From the NCBI GenBank assembly GCA_964519955.1, contig CAZFLM010000031.1:8445-72444 (forward strand): a stretch of 64,000 bases of DNA. Reading direction: 5' to 3'. The notes under the pieces were generated by a model. The model saw only the letters and a program-made list of their open reading frames with translations. It was not told where the DNA came from and did no database searches. Shown in pieces: positions 17,562 to 26,738 of this stretch (positions within the stretch are counted from its first letter, which is position 1; each line of letters begins with the position of its first letter). Origin of the DNA: CAZFLM01 sp964519955. GTDB lineage: Bacteria > Armatimonadota > Chthonomonadetes > Chthonomonadales > CAJBBX01. Position numbers and translations under genes: made by a program.

Positions 17562-19886
17562 CTACTCCTCGGGCGCCGGCGCCTCGGATGGCGGCGCATC
17601 CTCGACGTGCGCGCAATCCGGGTTGGTGCACTTCAGCTTCCCGGTCGTCCGGCCGCGGAACGACTGCTCGCCCAGAGGCCACGAGCATGAGGGGCAGGGG
17701 CGCCCAACCGGGCGATGCCACGTCGTGAAGTCGCAGTTCGGGTAGGCGGAGCACCCGTAGAACGTGGTGCCGCGGCGCGACTTCTTGGCCTGCACCTCGC
17801 CCTCGCCGCACTTCGGGCACTTCACCCCCGTGCTGAGCGGCGCGGCAGGCGTCTTGGCGGCGGGGCCCTCATCGCCGGGCAGCCGCACGATCGTCTTGCA
17901 CTTCGGGTAGCCGGAGCAGCCCAGGAACTTGCCGTATCGGCCTTCGCGCTCGATGAGCGGCTTGCCGCACTTCGGGCACGGCTGATCGGTGACCACGGGC
18001 TGCGGGCGCTCCGGTGGTGCGGTCGGGTTGCCGGACTCGTCCAGGTTCAGCACCGTCTTGCAGCGCGGGTAACCGGAGCAGCCCAGGAACGGGCCGCGCT
18101 TGCTCTGGCGCAGCATCATCGGCTTGCCGCAGTTGGGGCAGGCGTGCTCCGTCTCCTGCTGCACGGGCTTCACCCGCTCCATCGTCTCGTGTGCCACGCT
18201 GATGGCCTGCTCGAACGGGCCGTAGAACCCGGTCAGCAGCTCCACCTTGTCGCCGCGGCCCTCCTCCACGTCGTCGAGCTTGGTCTCCATGCCCGCCGTG
18301 AAGTCCAGGTCCATCAGGTCGGCGAAGTGCTTCACCAGCAGGTCGGTGACGGTGATGCCCAGCTCCGTCGGCATGAAGCGCTTCTCGGTGAGCGTGACGT
18401 ACTCGCGATCCTGGATGGTCGAGATGATGCTGGCCCAGGTGCTCGGCCGGCCGATGCCCTTCTCCTCCAGCACCTTCACGAGCGTGGCTTCCGTGTAGCG
18501 CGGAGGCGGCTCCGTGAAGTGCTGCTTCGGGTCGAGCTTGATGAGGTCGAGCGCCTGGCCCTTGGCGAGCGCCGGCAGCGGCGAGCGATCCTCGTCCTCC
18601 TGCTCCTCGGTGTCGCGGCCTTCCATGTAGACGCGCATGAAGCCGTCGAACTTCATCGTCGAGCCCGTGGCGCGGAACAAGAAGCCCTTCGCCACGATGT
18701 CCGCGCTGGTCACGTCGAAGACGGCCGGCTGCATCTGGCTGGCGACGAAGCGCTGCCAGATGAGGCGGTAGAGCCGCAACTGCTCGGGCGAGAGGTGCTG
18801 CGCGATGGCGTCCGGCGTGCGCGCCACGGAGGTCGGCCGGATAGCCTCGTGCGCGTCCTGCGCCGACCCGCGGGTCTTGTACTGCGGCGGGTTGGCCGGC
18901 AGGTAGGCGTCGCCGTACTGCGAGGAGATGAACGTGCGCGCATCGGCCTGGGCCTCGCTCGCCACGCGCGTCGAGTCGGTGCGCATGTAGGTGATGAGAC
19001 CCGTCGCGCCCTCCGCGCCCAGCTCGACGCCCTCGTAGAGCGACTGCGCGACCTGCATCGTGCGGCGGTTGCCGAAGCCAAGCTTGCGAGACGCCTCCTG
19101 CTGCAGCGTGCTGGTGATGAACGGGGGAGCCGGGCTGCGCTTGCGCTCCTGCTTGCGGACCGCGTCGACCGCGTAGGCCGCGCCCTCCAGCTCGCGCAGG
19201 ATCGCGTCGGCCTGTTCCTGATTGGTGAGCTGGACCTTCTCCTTGCCGCGGCCGATGAACTTGGCCTCGAAGGGGAAGCGCGCCGCCGGCGGCTGCGGGG
19301 TGACGGTGGCCGTGAGCGACCAGTACTCCTGCGGCACGAACGCCAGAATCTCGCGCTCGCGGTCGACGATCAGACGCACGGCGACGGACTGGACGCGTCC
19401 GGCGGAGAGGTTCTTGCGCACCTTCTTCCAGAGCAGCGGCGACAGGCGGTAACCCACGAGGCGATCGAGGATGCGGCGGGCTTCCTGCGCGTCGACGCGA
19501 TCCACATCGATCTTGCGCGGGTTGCGGATGGCGGCCTCGATGGCCGTGCGCGTGATCTCGTTGCACTCGATGCGCAGCGGATCCTTCAGCTTCAGCGCCT
19601 GCGCCAGGTGCCAGGCGATGGCCTCACCCTCGCGATCGGGGTCGGAGGCGAGGTAGACGACGTCTGCCTTCTTCGCGGCCTCGGTGAGCTTCTTGATGAT
19701 GTCCTTGCGCGAGGGGATCGTGACGTACTTCGGCTTGAAGCCGTCCTCGATATCGACCCCGAGTTCGCGCTCGGGCAGATCGCGCACGTGACCGACGGAG
19801 GCTTCGACATGGAAGCCCGCGCCGAGGACGTTCTTGTACGTCTTGATCTTGGTCGGCGACTCGACTATGATAAGCGACTTGGGCAT
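17562..19886 (-). CDS. topA: DNA topoisomerase I with four C-terminal zinc ribbons
   Basis: A 774-residue type IA topoisomerase that relaxes negative supercoils. The Toprim domain begins at residue 1 (SLIIVESPTKIKTYK, with acidic DPDREGE at 82-88). The active-site tyrosine is Tyr300 in GLITYMRTDSTR. The last 180 residues hold four Cys4 ribbons (CPNCGKPM, CPKCGKPL, CPKCGEGE, CPSCSWPL with their second Cys pairs), of which the first two are near duplicates. The ATG at 19886 begins the conserved Toprim; upstream in-frame codons have no homology signal. Confidence 0.96.
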   Translation of the reverse strand: MPKSLIIVESPTKIKTYKNVLGAGFHVEASVGHVRDLPERELGVDIEDGFKPKYVTIPSRKDIIKKLTEAAKKADVVYLASDPDREGEAIAWHLAQALKLKDPLRIECNEITRTAIEAAIRNPRKIDVDRVDAQEARRILDRLVGYRLSPLLWKKVRKNLSAGRVQSVAVRLIVDREREILAFVPQEYWSLTATVTPQPPAARFPFEAKFIGRGKEKVQLTNQEQADAILRELEGAAYAVDAVRKQERKRSPAPPFITSTLQQEASRKLGFGNRRTMQVAQSLYEGVELGAEGATGLITYMRTDSTRVASEAQADARTFISSQYGDAYLPANPPQYKTRGSAQDAHEAIRPTSVARTPDAIAQHLSPEQLRLYRLIWQRFVASQMQPAVFDVTSADIVAKGFLFRATGSTMKFDGFMRVYMEGRDTEEQEDEDRSPLPALAKGQALDLIKLDPKQHFTEPPPRYTEATLVKVLEEKGIGRPSTWASIISTIQDREYVTLTEKRFMPTELGITVTDLLVKHFADLMDLDFTAGMETKLDDVEEGRGDKVELLTGFYGPFEQAISVAHETMERVKPVQQETEHACPNCGKPMMLRQSKRGPFLGCSGYPRCKTVLNLDESGNPTAPPERPQPVVTDQPCPKCGKPLIEREGRYGKFLGCSGYPKCKTIVRLPGDEGPAAKTPAAPLSTGVKCPKCGEGEVQAKKSRRGTTFYGCSAYPNCDFTTWHRPVGRPCPSCSWPLGEQSFRGRTTGKLKCTNPDCAHVEDAPPSEAPAPEE

Positions 19887-20020
19887 GGTGGGGACCGTCA
19901 CATGGAGGCTGGAGTGGCTCCCGGAGGAGCGTGCGGGGGCTATCTTACCTTTGGCCCCTGCCTTTGTCAAGGCGAGTTCGGACGAGTAGGGGGGAGCGAG
20001 TGGCCAGTAGAACGGCGCCC

Positions 20021-20590
20021 CTACGGCTCGGCGACGCGCACGATGGAGAGGTCGCCGGGCCGCATGTCGAGGCGGGTGACGCCCGTCAGCGTGATGCGCC
20101 CGGGTTCGACGGTGAGCCCGGTGAGCCGCACCGGGATCGGCAGCTTGGAGGCGTCGAACACCTCTGCGATCTGCTGGTTCAGCCAGTCGCCCAGGTAGCC
20201 GAGGCTGAGGTTGGGGAGGGGAGCGCCCACCAGGCTGATGCGCGTCGGGTCGATACGCACGCGCACCCCGGACTCGATCTCCGGCGCCGCCAGCACGCTG
20301 AACGGGACGCCGATCGGGCCCAGCATCTTCTTGCCGGAGATGCGCAGCTTACCGGCCAGCATCGCGATCTCCAGGTCCCGCGCGCCGTTCATCTGCCGCC
20401 CCGCCAGGAGCCGGTTCACGGATGCCTCGGCGATCACGATGGCCGCGTTCACCTCGCCCTGCGCGAACCGGTCGGGCCCCGCGCCGATGCACAGCGACGA
20501 CGCATCGAGGCGCACCTCCTCGACCGAGACCACTCCGTCGAGGTCGATCTCCGTCATGCTGAGGTGTGCCTCTCGAATGCCGATCCGCAT
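20021..20590 (-). CDS. DUF2993 (LmeA-like) lipid-binding family protein
   Basis: A 189-residue protein of the DUF2993 type. Motifs include ASVNRLLAGR, ISLVGAPLPNLSLGYLGDWLNQQI and the closing GLTVEPGRITLTG. These proteins have a TULIP-like beta fold thought to bind lipid at or beyond the membrane. No signal peptide is seen at this N-terminus (MRIGIREAHLSMTEIDLDG). GGAAGG lies about 8 nt before the ATG. It is transcribed toward topA, 134 bp away, and divergently from the HEXXH gene. Confidence 0.8.
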   Translation of the reverse strand: MRIGIREAHLSMTEIDLDGVVSVEEVRLDASSLCIGAGPDRFAQGEVNAAIVIAEASVNRLLAGRQMNGARDLEIAMLAGKLRISGKKMLGPIGVPFSVLAAPEIESGVRVRIDPTRISLVGAPLPNLSLGYLGDWLNQQIAEVFDASKLPIPVRLTGLTVEPGRITLTGVTRLDMRPGDLSIVRVAEP

Positions 20591-20749
20591 CGCTCGCTTC
20601 CTTCCCAAGGGCGCGTCCCGCCGCCCGCTCTTGCACCTACTACTGCCGCGAACCGAAACGGTGTCACCTTCGCGGCGTCCAGGTTCAAGCATACCCGCGA
20701 CGCCCCAGGTACCATGGAGCGAACGCCACAGCCGCAAGGAACTGCGCCG

Positions 20750-21628
20750 ATGCACCGCTTGCCGGTACTGGACACGTGGCAGGACTACGCCGAGAGCATG
20801 CCTGCGCAGCGCGGCGGCTCGCCGGAGGCCGTGCTCGACGCCTGGCTGAACCGGTACATGGCGAAGTGGCCCGAGCTGCTGCGCCTCCAGCAGGACTCGT
20901 ACCGCCAGGAGGGTCTCGACTGGCGCACCGTGGCGCTGGAGCACGTCGTCCCGCACCTCGCGGAGCGCCACGGGGCCATGGCTGTCGGGCGCGACGCCCT
21001 GCTCGACGCCGTTCCGGCGGCGGCGGCTGCCGCGGAGCGCGTCATCGGCGAGCCGCTCCCCCTCACGTGCGTCATCTACGTGGGCATCGGCTGCGGCGCG
21101 GGCTGGGCGACGGAGTATGAGGGGCGCCCCGCGATCCTGTTCGGCCTGGAGAACATGGCCGAGTGCGGCTGGACCGGCCGCGACGGGGCGCTCGGGCTGG
21201 CGGCGCACGAGATCGGCCACCTGCAGCACGCGCTCCTGCGGCGGCGCGCGGGAGTCGACGATGGCGCCGGGCCGCTGTGGCAGCTCTACTCCGAGGGCTT
21301 CGCGCAGCGCTTCGAGCACGCGGTGGCCGGCCGCGAGACGTGGCACATGGCGACCGCGGATGCCGGCTGGCTGGACTGGTGCCGCGAGAGCCGGGCGCGC
21401 CTCGCCGCCGAGTTCGTGCGGCGCGTCGACGCCGGCGACGACATCCGCGCCTTCTTCGGCTCGTGGTTCGACATCGAGGGCCACAGCCAGTCCGGCTACT
21501 TCCTCGGCCACGAGCTGCTCGGGGACGCGGAACGGGACCACACGCTCGCCGAGTTGGCCGTGCTGCCTCCGGCCGAGGTGGAGCGTCTGGCTCGCGCGTG
21601 GCTGGTGGCGGGCGGGAGCGAGGCGTAG
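20750..21628 (+). CDS. HEXXH metalloprotease-like protein (DUF2268-type)
   Basis: A 292-residue predicted zinc hydrolase. The motif AAHEIGHLQH gives His153, Glu154 and His157, and Glu181 in LYSEGFAQRFEH is the likely third ligand, as in predicted Zn proteases of the DUF2268 kind. No signal peptide or membrane helix is seen, so it is probably cytoplasmic. AAGGA lies 9 nt before the ATG at 20750; another ATG at 20714 has no ribosome site. It ends 13 bp from the convergent gene at 21642. Confidence 0.72.
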   Translation: MHRLPVLDTWQDYAESMPAQRGGSPEAVLDAWLNRYMAKWPELLRLQQDSYRQEGLDWRTVALEHVVPHLAERHGAMAVGRDALLDAVPAAAAAAERVIGEPLPLTCVIYVGIGCGAGWATEYEGRPAILFGLENMAECGWTGRDGALGLAAHEIGHLQHALLRRRAGVDDGAGPLWQLYSEGFAQRFEHAVAGRETWHMATADAGWLDWCRESRARLAAEFVRRVDAGDDIRAFFGSWFDIEGHSQSGYFLGHELLGDAERDHTLAELAVLPPAEVERLARAWLVAGGSEA

Positions 21629-21641
21629 GCGCCACGCGGCC

Positions 21642-22175
21642 TCACCAGATGTACATATGCCGCTCGACCATCCCCTGCAGGTCACTGGCGGATATGCTGA
21701 GGCCCCCCATCGGGACGGTCACGGGGCTTCCGTTGAGGCGCTGGTGGACCTTGAGCATGATGCGTCGGCGCCGCGGCTGCCGCATGATGAAGCCGTCCGG
21801 GTCGCGGAACTTCAGACAGACGACCGGCTCGAAATGGTTGTACGTGCGGCTCGTGCCCGCCAGATCGTGCCACGCGATGAGGCAGGTGCCGAAGATCGGC
21901 GAAGGGATCGCGATTCCCTCCGCGCCGATGACCATGGCCGGCGTGTCGTGCAGCAGCACGTCGACGGTGAGCAGCAGGCCCGTGCCGAAGAAGAGTAGCG
22001 TGACAAGCGCGACCCCGATGCAGATCGCGATGCCGCTCGCACCCTCCTCCGGTCCCACGGAGAGGATGAACGGTATCGTCGCCACAAACAGCGCCGAGCC
22101 GGCCGCCCCAACCATCATCCGCGGCCGGCTGTAGCGGACAACGATCTCGCCGGGCCCATGGCCGGTTAGTGCCAC
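21642..22175 (-). CDS. STM3941-like membrane protein
   Basis: A 177-residue protein with two membrane helices (about residues 22-40 and 47-72) and a C-terminal PH-like beta domain (GIAIPSPIFGTCLIAWHDL, then LKFRDPDGFI), the layout of STM3941-family proteins. Function is unknown. It starts at a GTG one nucleotide after the stop of the 37-residue frame upstream (TAG-G-GTG) and is the last gene of the 27199-21642 operon. Confidence 0.6.
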   Translation of the reverse strand: MALTGHGPGEIVVRYSRPRMMVGAAGSALFVATIPFILSVGPEEGASGIAICIGVALVTLLFFGTGLLLTVDVLLHDTPAMVIGAEGIAIPSPIFGTCLIAWHDLAGTSRTYNHFEPVVCLKFRDPDGFIMRQPRRRRIMLKVHQRLNGSPVTVPMGGLSISASDLQGMVERHMYIW

Positions 22176-22176
22176 C

Positions 22177-22290
22177 CTACGCCTCCCCGTTCACCGGCTC
22201 GATACCGCGCAGCTCCCCGATCGCTCTGGCGTCGTGCTGCTCAGTCCATGGGGTGCGGCGGATGCGGGCGAGCGTGGTTCGCGTGTTCAT
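22177..22290 (-). CDS. Small 37-residue protein, unknown
   Basis: A short frame encoding a basic peptide (MNTRTTLARIRRTPW...). It starts with an ATGA overlap on the stop of the 212-residue gene and ends one nucleotide before the next GTG start. This exact fit between two coupled genes is the main evidence that it is translated; without it the operon would have its largest gap here. No homologue or domain is recognised. Confidence 0.5.
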   Translation of the reverse strand: MNTRTTLARIRRTPWTEQHDARAIGELRGIEPVNGEA

Positions 22291-22925
22291 GGCTGCTGCT
22301 CCGAGCGGTCGCGTCGGTTTTCTTGTGCCCACTCCCACACATCGCTGAACCGGCCTCGCTTCAGATCGAAGACCCGCCGCGTCACCAGCTCGACCTCTTG
22401 GTGGTCGCCGCCCCGAAACAGCCAGAGATCGACGCACTGCTTGAGGCGGAGGTTGCTCGGCATCTCCAGGTAGCCAAACCGCTCCTCGCGAACCAGGATG
22501 CCCTCGGCGGCGCGAGAGAGGTCCAGGTACTGCATCTTCCACGAGCTGTCGTCGCCCCAGACGCACCCGCTGACCACGCCCCACTGGCCCATGAGGCCCT
22601 TGGCGGGGTCGTAAGGCGCCACGTAGCCGGTTGGGCAGAACCCCATGCCGTCCGGCTCCTCGCCCCCGATGTCCACGCACTCGGGTAGGCGCATCAGGCG
22701 GGTGGCCGTGTAGTCCGGCGAGTACAGCGCCAGAACCTGCTCGCCGGCGACGAACGGGACGAACGTGTCGAACAGGCAGCCGTAGTTGCGCCGGTACGAG
22801 CCTACCGGATCTCCGTCCAGGAGCACCTCCACCAGCAGGCAATCCCACGAATCGGGCGCCCGGTCGATGTCCGTCGTCCGTACTGAGTACCGCGCCAGCA
22901 GGGACTCTGCTTCCTCGCGCGTCAT
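22287..22925 (-). CDS. Conserved hypothetical cytoplasmic protein
   Basis: A 212-residue soluble protein without signal peptide or membrane helix. Motif-like stretches are DPVGSYRRNYGCLFDTFVPF, LALYSPDYTATRLMRLP, CVDIGGEEPDGMGFCP and QWGVVSGCVWGDDSSWKMQY. I believe these recur in uncharacterised proteins of other environmental bacteria, but no named domain can be assigned. ATG overlaps the upstream stop by 4 nt (ATGA), and its own stop overlaps the 37-residue frame the same way. Confidence 0.65.
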   Translation of the reverse strand: MTREEAESLLARYSVRTTDIDRAPDSWDCLLVEVLLDGDPVGSYRRNYGCLFDTFVPFVAGEQVLALYSPDYTATRLMRLPECVDIGGEEPDGMGFCPTGYVAPYDPAKGLMGQWGVVSGCVWGDDSSWKMQYLDLSRAAEGILVREERFGYLEMPSNLRLKQCVDLWLFRGGDHQEVELVTRRVFDLKRGRFSDVWEWAQENRRDRSEQQP

Positions 22926-23476
22926 CTTCCTGCTCCCATCTGGCGCCGCTCCCGTCGGATGCGCCAGTACTCGATGAGCGTGCCCACCGCGCCGCCCAGA
23001 TACGCGCCGTCGTGCCACGCGCCAACCGCGAAGGCGTGGATCTGGTCGTCGATGCCGACGAGGAACGGCCAGCTCGCACCATGCAGGTCGATGGCGGCCG
23101 CGAAGGCATACCCGGCAGCCCCCGCGATCGCCGCCAGCCCGAGCGTCACGCCCATCACGACGCCGACCGCGCGCACGAAGCGGGGCGTGCAGATGGCGGG
23201 CGCCTTGCCGCGCGTGCCCGCGTAAGTCAGCATCGCCCCGAGCAGGAGGCCGAACCACCACGTCGCGAGCGTGCCGACGACGATCGCCTGGACGCGCGCG
23301 GGGGCGTCGAGCGTGCCGGTCGCTCCCAGGGCTGCGCCGAACTGCGCGCGCTTGAACACCGTGAAGTACTCCGGCGAGATCGTGATCGTCACCTGGTCAT
23401 TCACGATGCCGAACAGGACGGCGGCGGCCACCGAGATGCCGAGCCAGCGCAGCGTTCGCAAGAGGGCGCGCGTCAC
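22922..23476 (-). CDS. Four-helix membrane protein, unknown
   Basis: A 184-residue integral membrane protein with about four hydrophobic segments (near residues 8-28, 60-80, 98-120 and 155-170). Between the last two is a polar loop, DLHGASWPFLVGIDDQIHAF. No domain is recognised. The GTG start overlaps the upstream stop (GTGA). The arrangement within the operon suggests complex formation with its neighbours, which is an inference only. Confidence 0.6.
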   Translation of the reverse strand: MTRALLRTLRWLGISVAAAVLFGIVNDQVTITISPEYFTVFKRAQFGAALGATGTLDAPARVQAIVVGTLATWWFGLLLGAMLTYAGTRGKAPAICTPRFVRAVGVVMGVTLGLAAIAGAAGYAFAAAIDLHGASWPFLVGIDDQIHAFAVGAWHDGAYLGGAVGTLIEYWRIRRERRQMGAGR

Positions 23477-23898
23477 TGCTCGACGTCCTTGCTGTCCGTC
23501 TCCTGTCCGTTCACGAGCAGATGGTAGCGCACAACCGAGCAATCGCCCTGCGGGGTGCTCGCGGTCCGGCGCAACTCGTTGGTCGTCGCATCCGGATGGA
23601 CAACGGCGTATCCACGAACGGACCGACTGCCCCCTCTGCTGTAGCCCGTCAGGCTGACGATGGTGTCGCCCTGCTTGCCCTCCACCCACCCCTCGGCGCG
23701 GCAGCCGGAGCTGTCCACGGACACCACGTTCACGCGGGCAAACGCGAGCGGCGGGAAGAAGACCAGCCTATACAGCCGCCAGCATCCGAAGAGGACGAAC
23801 AGCAGGGCGACGCACCCGATATTGAGCCAGCGGGAACTCGCGCTGTAGGGGTCGCTGAAGTCCGAGGCGTCTGCGCGGAAGGCTGCGAAGATGATCAT
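23473..23898 (-). CDS. Single-pass membrane protein, unknown
   Basis: A 141-residue protein with one membrane helix (WLNIGCVALLFVLFGCW, about residues 24-40) and a C-terminal domain of about 95 residues, probably beta-rich, with two Cys (SSGCRAEG and QGDCSVVRY) that could form a disulfide if outside the cell. No family is recognised. It begins 46 bp after the preceding gene and overlaps the next by GTGA. Confidence 0.55.
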   Translation of the reverse strand: MIIFAAFRADASDFSDPYSASSRWLNIGCVALLFVLFGCWRLYRLVFFPPLAFARVNVVSVDSSGCRAEGWVEGKQGDTIVSLTGYSRGGSRSVRGYAVVHPDATTNELRRTASTPQGDCSVVRYHLLVNGQETDSKDVEQ

Positions 23899-23943
23899 CA
23901 GTGTGAAGACCTCATGTCCTGTAGTAGGTGCCGCGCGGTGTGA

Positions 23944-24642
23944 CTACGGCCGGGGCGGCGCGGCCGATGCGGGATGATCGGCGAGGCGACCGCCGAAGCT
24001 CCTCCGTGCCAGCACCCAGCACCAGGCCGCCGCGACGAACCCGGCGAGTGCCGCGAGGGCCGCCGCAGGCGCGACGAGTTCGGAGACGGTAGCGTTCCAG
24101 TAGCGCTCGTCATAGTCCTGAGTGCACAGCTCCACCACCAGGTGCGGGTCCAGCACCTGCAGTTCCGCCGCAGGGTGCTTCGTCGTCGCCGCGATGGTGT
24201 AGGAGCGCCCGCGTCGGACCGGGAAGTGGCCGATGGTGAGCCCAACCGTCCCGCCGAAGTAGGCTCCGCGGTTCTCCCTGTCGAGCACGACGCCGGGCGG
24301 GTTGGTGACCGACCAGGTGACCTCCGGCAGCTTGGGCCCTCGGATGGCCCTGACATCGTCCTGGTTGAACGGGTTGCCGAGCAAGGCCTGCAGCCGCTCA
24401 TAAGGCAGGCTCTGCTGCAGATCCAGACGGACTGCCACCGTGCCATCGAAGTCGGGCGTGAAGCTCGCGGCGGTGGCGGAGGCACGGTCGAACCGGATCG
24501 GCAGGCGGAGCGGCTCGTAGTTGTGCCGATGGATGTCCGCGGCGGTCCGGTAGGAGTCGCCTGCGACGCCCAGTGCCGCCGCCCCGCAGACGAGCCAGAC
24601 CCACGCTCTACGCTTCCACTTGCGGGCCGTCGATGTACGCAT
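23944..24642 (-). CDS. Membrane protein with two terminal helices, unknown
   Basis: A 232-residue protein with a basic N-terminus and helix (AWVWLVCGAAALGVAGDSY). A domain of about 150 residues follows (FTPDFDGTVAVRLDLQQSL, AYFGGTVGLTIGHFPV, SYTIAATTKHPAAELQVLD), then a C-terminal helix (AAALAALAGFVAAAWCW). The topology suggests an extracytoplasmic domain tethered at both ends. No domain is recognised. It lies 26 bp after the ankyrin-pentapeptide gene. Confidence 0.6.
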   Translation of the reverse strand: MRTSTARKWKRRAWVWLVCGAAALGVAGDSYRTAADIHRHNYEPLRLPIRFDRASATAASFTPDFDGTVAVRLDLQQSLPYERLQALLGNPFNQDDVRAIRGPKLPEVTWSVTNPPGVVLDRENRGAYFGGTVGLTIGHFPVRRGRSYTIAATTKHPAAELQVLDPHLVVELCTQDYDERYWNATVSELVAPAAALAALAGFVAAAWCWVLARRSFGGRLADHPASAAPPRP

Positions 24643-24668
24643 CTCGCTAACTCCTGGCGTTCAAAGCG

Positions 24669-26738
24669 TCACTCTGTGCCACCGCAGCCGTACATCGCCC
24701 GCCACGCTGCGATCTCCTCGTCGCTGTAGCCGAACCCGCGCAGGAAGGCGTCCGGCAGCGCGGCGCGGCAGTCGCGCAGCGTGGCCACGTCGAGCGAGGA
24801 GGGGCCGCCGCCCTGCGTGCGCGAGTAGGCCTTCATCTCGACGGTCTCCAGCCCGACCGCGCGGCGCAGGTTGCGGCACGTGACGAAGGCCGCGTTCTGG
24901 AGCACCGCGCCGGTGAAGTCCGCCCCCTCGAAGTCCACATCGCGGAAGAGGACGCCGCGGAACTGCGTGCCGGCGAGTACCGCGCCGGTGAACTCGCATT
25001 CCTCGAAGAGGAGGCCCCAGAGGTGCCCGCTCGACATCCGGCAGCCTGCGAAGCTGCATCGCCGGAACCGGGCGGTCGACCAGCGCGCGCCGGAGAGATC
25101 CTTGCCGCTCAGGTCCGCGAAGCTGAGCGTAACCGATGAGAGGCCGACGCCCCGCAGGTCGGCGCCCTCCAGCCTGCAGCAGAAGACCTCGCTCCGGCGG
25201 ATGCGGGCCTCCGTCAGGTCGGCGTTCGACAGGTTGGCCTGGTGGAGGTCCGAGTGCTCCATCTTGGCCTTGTGCAGCTTCGCCCCGCTCAGGTTGGTCG
25301 AAGCGAGGTGGGAATGGGACAGGTCGGCCTTCGTGAGGTCCGCGCCGCTCAGGTTCGTGGCGAGGAGCGACGCGTTGGTCAGGTCCACGCCCGGCAGCGA
25401 GAGGCCGGCCATCTCTGCGTAGGCGAGCGGCGCCTCGACGGTGGCCAGCACCTCGCGCGTGTCGCGGTGGCGCAGCTCCAGGCGGATCGGCTCGCCGTCC
25501 GGCCCGCGGCGGCGCGCTCTTCGGAACAAATCCAGAATCTGCTCTCGCTCCTCGCGCTTGTCGGGCCGGTCCATGCGCTGCAGTACTGCCGTCCAGGCGC
25601 TCGTTCCGTCGCTACCGGCCGCGAGAGGGTCCGCGCCGTGCTGGAGCAGGAGCCGTACCACGTCGACGTGACCGTTGGTGGCGGCAACCTCGAGGGCATT
25701 CGACGGGCCGACCCCTTCCTCCTCAGCGCCGGCCTCGTCGCTCCATAGGTTCGGGCCCGCCCCGCGCTGGAGGAGCAGCTTCGCCGCCGCGACGTCACCG
25801 TGAATGGAGGCGAGCATGAGCGGGCTCCAGCCGGGGATCAGCGCGTTGCGCCCGTGCAGGTTCGGGTCGGCGCCATGGTTGAGTAGGAGGCGCACGCCCT
25901 CGACGGCGCGTTCCTGACCGGACGTGAGGTAGGCGAGCAGGGGAGTGCCGACGCGGTCTGCGTCAGTCTCCACGCTCGCGCCGCGCTCCAGTAGGAGGCG
26001 CATGGCTTCGACGTGGCCGCCCACGGAGGCCCGCAGGATCGCCGGGACACCGTTCGAGTTGGCGCTGTTCACGTCGGCGCCCGCGTCCAGCAGCAACTGG
26101 ATTGCTGGTGAGCACCCTCGCTCGGCCGCCCACCAGAGCGCCCGGTCGATCTGCGCCTGGTCCGGCCGCGGCTCCGCGGAGAGCAGCGCGGTCAGGCGCT
26201 CCGCGTCGCACAGCGCGGCAGCCTCGACTAGACCGGCTTCCGCTCCAGCGCGTCCCAGTTGCTCCACGATGCCCATGTGCCCGCCAAGTGCCGCAAGCAT
26301 GACGGCGTTGCGGCCGCGGTTGTCGCGCGCTGCAAGGTCTGCTCCGGCGGCGAGCAGCACCTCGACGACGTCCTGGCGCCCCGCGCCGGCCGCAGCAAGG
26401 AGGGGCGTGGTCCCGCCGGGCAGCGCCGACCACCCGTGGTCAGCGGCCGTGGCCGCGTTCGGGGCCGCGCCGGCGTCGACGAGGAGGCGCGCCGCCGCGG
26501 CGCTCTGGGCAGACATCAGCGGGGTGGCGCCTGCGACGCCGCGGCCGTTCGGATCGGCGCCGCGTTCCAGCAGCAGCCGGGCCATCTCGAGGCAATCGTA
26601 CTGCATCGCGCGGTCGAGCGGGCGCCGGTGCCACATGTCCTGCCGGTTAGGGTCGAGCCCCTCGTCGAGGAGCACCCGAAGCGCCTCGATGTCGTTGCTC
26701 TGGCAGGCGTTGATCACCGGGTCGTCGGTCGCGTTCAA
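24669..26738 (-). CDS. Ankyrin repeat plus pentapeptide repeat fusion protein
   Basis: A 689-residue protein with two solenoids. Residues about 5-420 carry about ten ankyrin repeats (ALRVLLDEGLDPN, MARLLLERGADPN, VVEVLLAAGADLAARDNRG, MRLLLERGASVE, VVRLLLQHGADP). Residues about 475-640 are a pentapeptide-repeat beta helix (A-D/N-L-x-x units such as GADLTKADLSHSHLASTNLS). A short C-terminal helix pair follows. The start is a TTG at 26738 overlapping the upstream stop (TTGA); no ATG or GTG nearby fits. Both modules are protein-binding scaffolds. No signal peptide is seen, so it is likely cytoplasmic. Confidence 0.85.
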   Translation of the reverse strand: MNATDDPVINACQSNDIEALRVLLDEGLDPNRQDMWHRRPLDRAMQYDCLEMARLLLERGADPNGRGVAGATPLMSAQSAAAARLLVDAGAAPNAATAADHGWSALPGGTTPLLAAAGAGRQDVVEVLLAAGADLAARDNRGRNAVMLAALGGHMGIVEQLGRAGAEAGLVEAAALCDAERLTALLSAEPRPDQAQIDRALWWAAERGCSPAIQLLLDAGADVNSANSNGVPAILRASVGGHVEAMRLLLERGASVETDADRVGTPLLAYLTSGQERAVEGVRLLLNHGADPNLHGRNALIPGWSPLMLASIHGDVAAAKLLLQRGAGPNLWSDEAGAEEEGVGPSNALEVAATNGHVDVVRLLLQHGADPLAAGSDGTSAWTAVLQRMDRPDKREEREQILDLFRRARRRGPDGEPIRLELRHRDTREVLATVEAPLAYAEMAGLSLPGVDLTNASLLATNLSGADLTKADLSHSHLASTNLSGAKLHKAKMEHSDLHQANLSNADLTEARIRRSEVFCCRLEGADLRGVGLSSVTLSFADLSGKDLSGARWSTARFRRCSFAGCRMSSGHLWGLLFEECEFTGAVLAGTQFRGVLFRDVDFEGADFTGAVLQNAAFVTCRNLRRAVGLETVEMKAYSRTQGGGPSSLDVATLRDCRAALPDAFLRGFGYSDEEIAAWRAMYGCGGTE

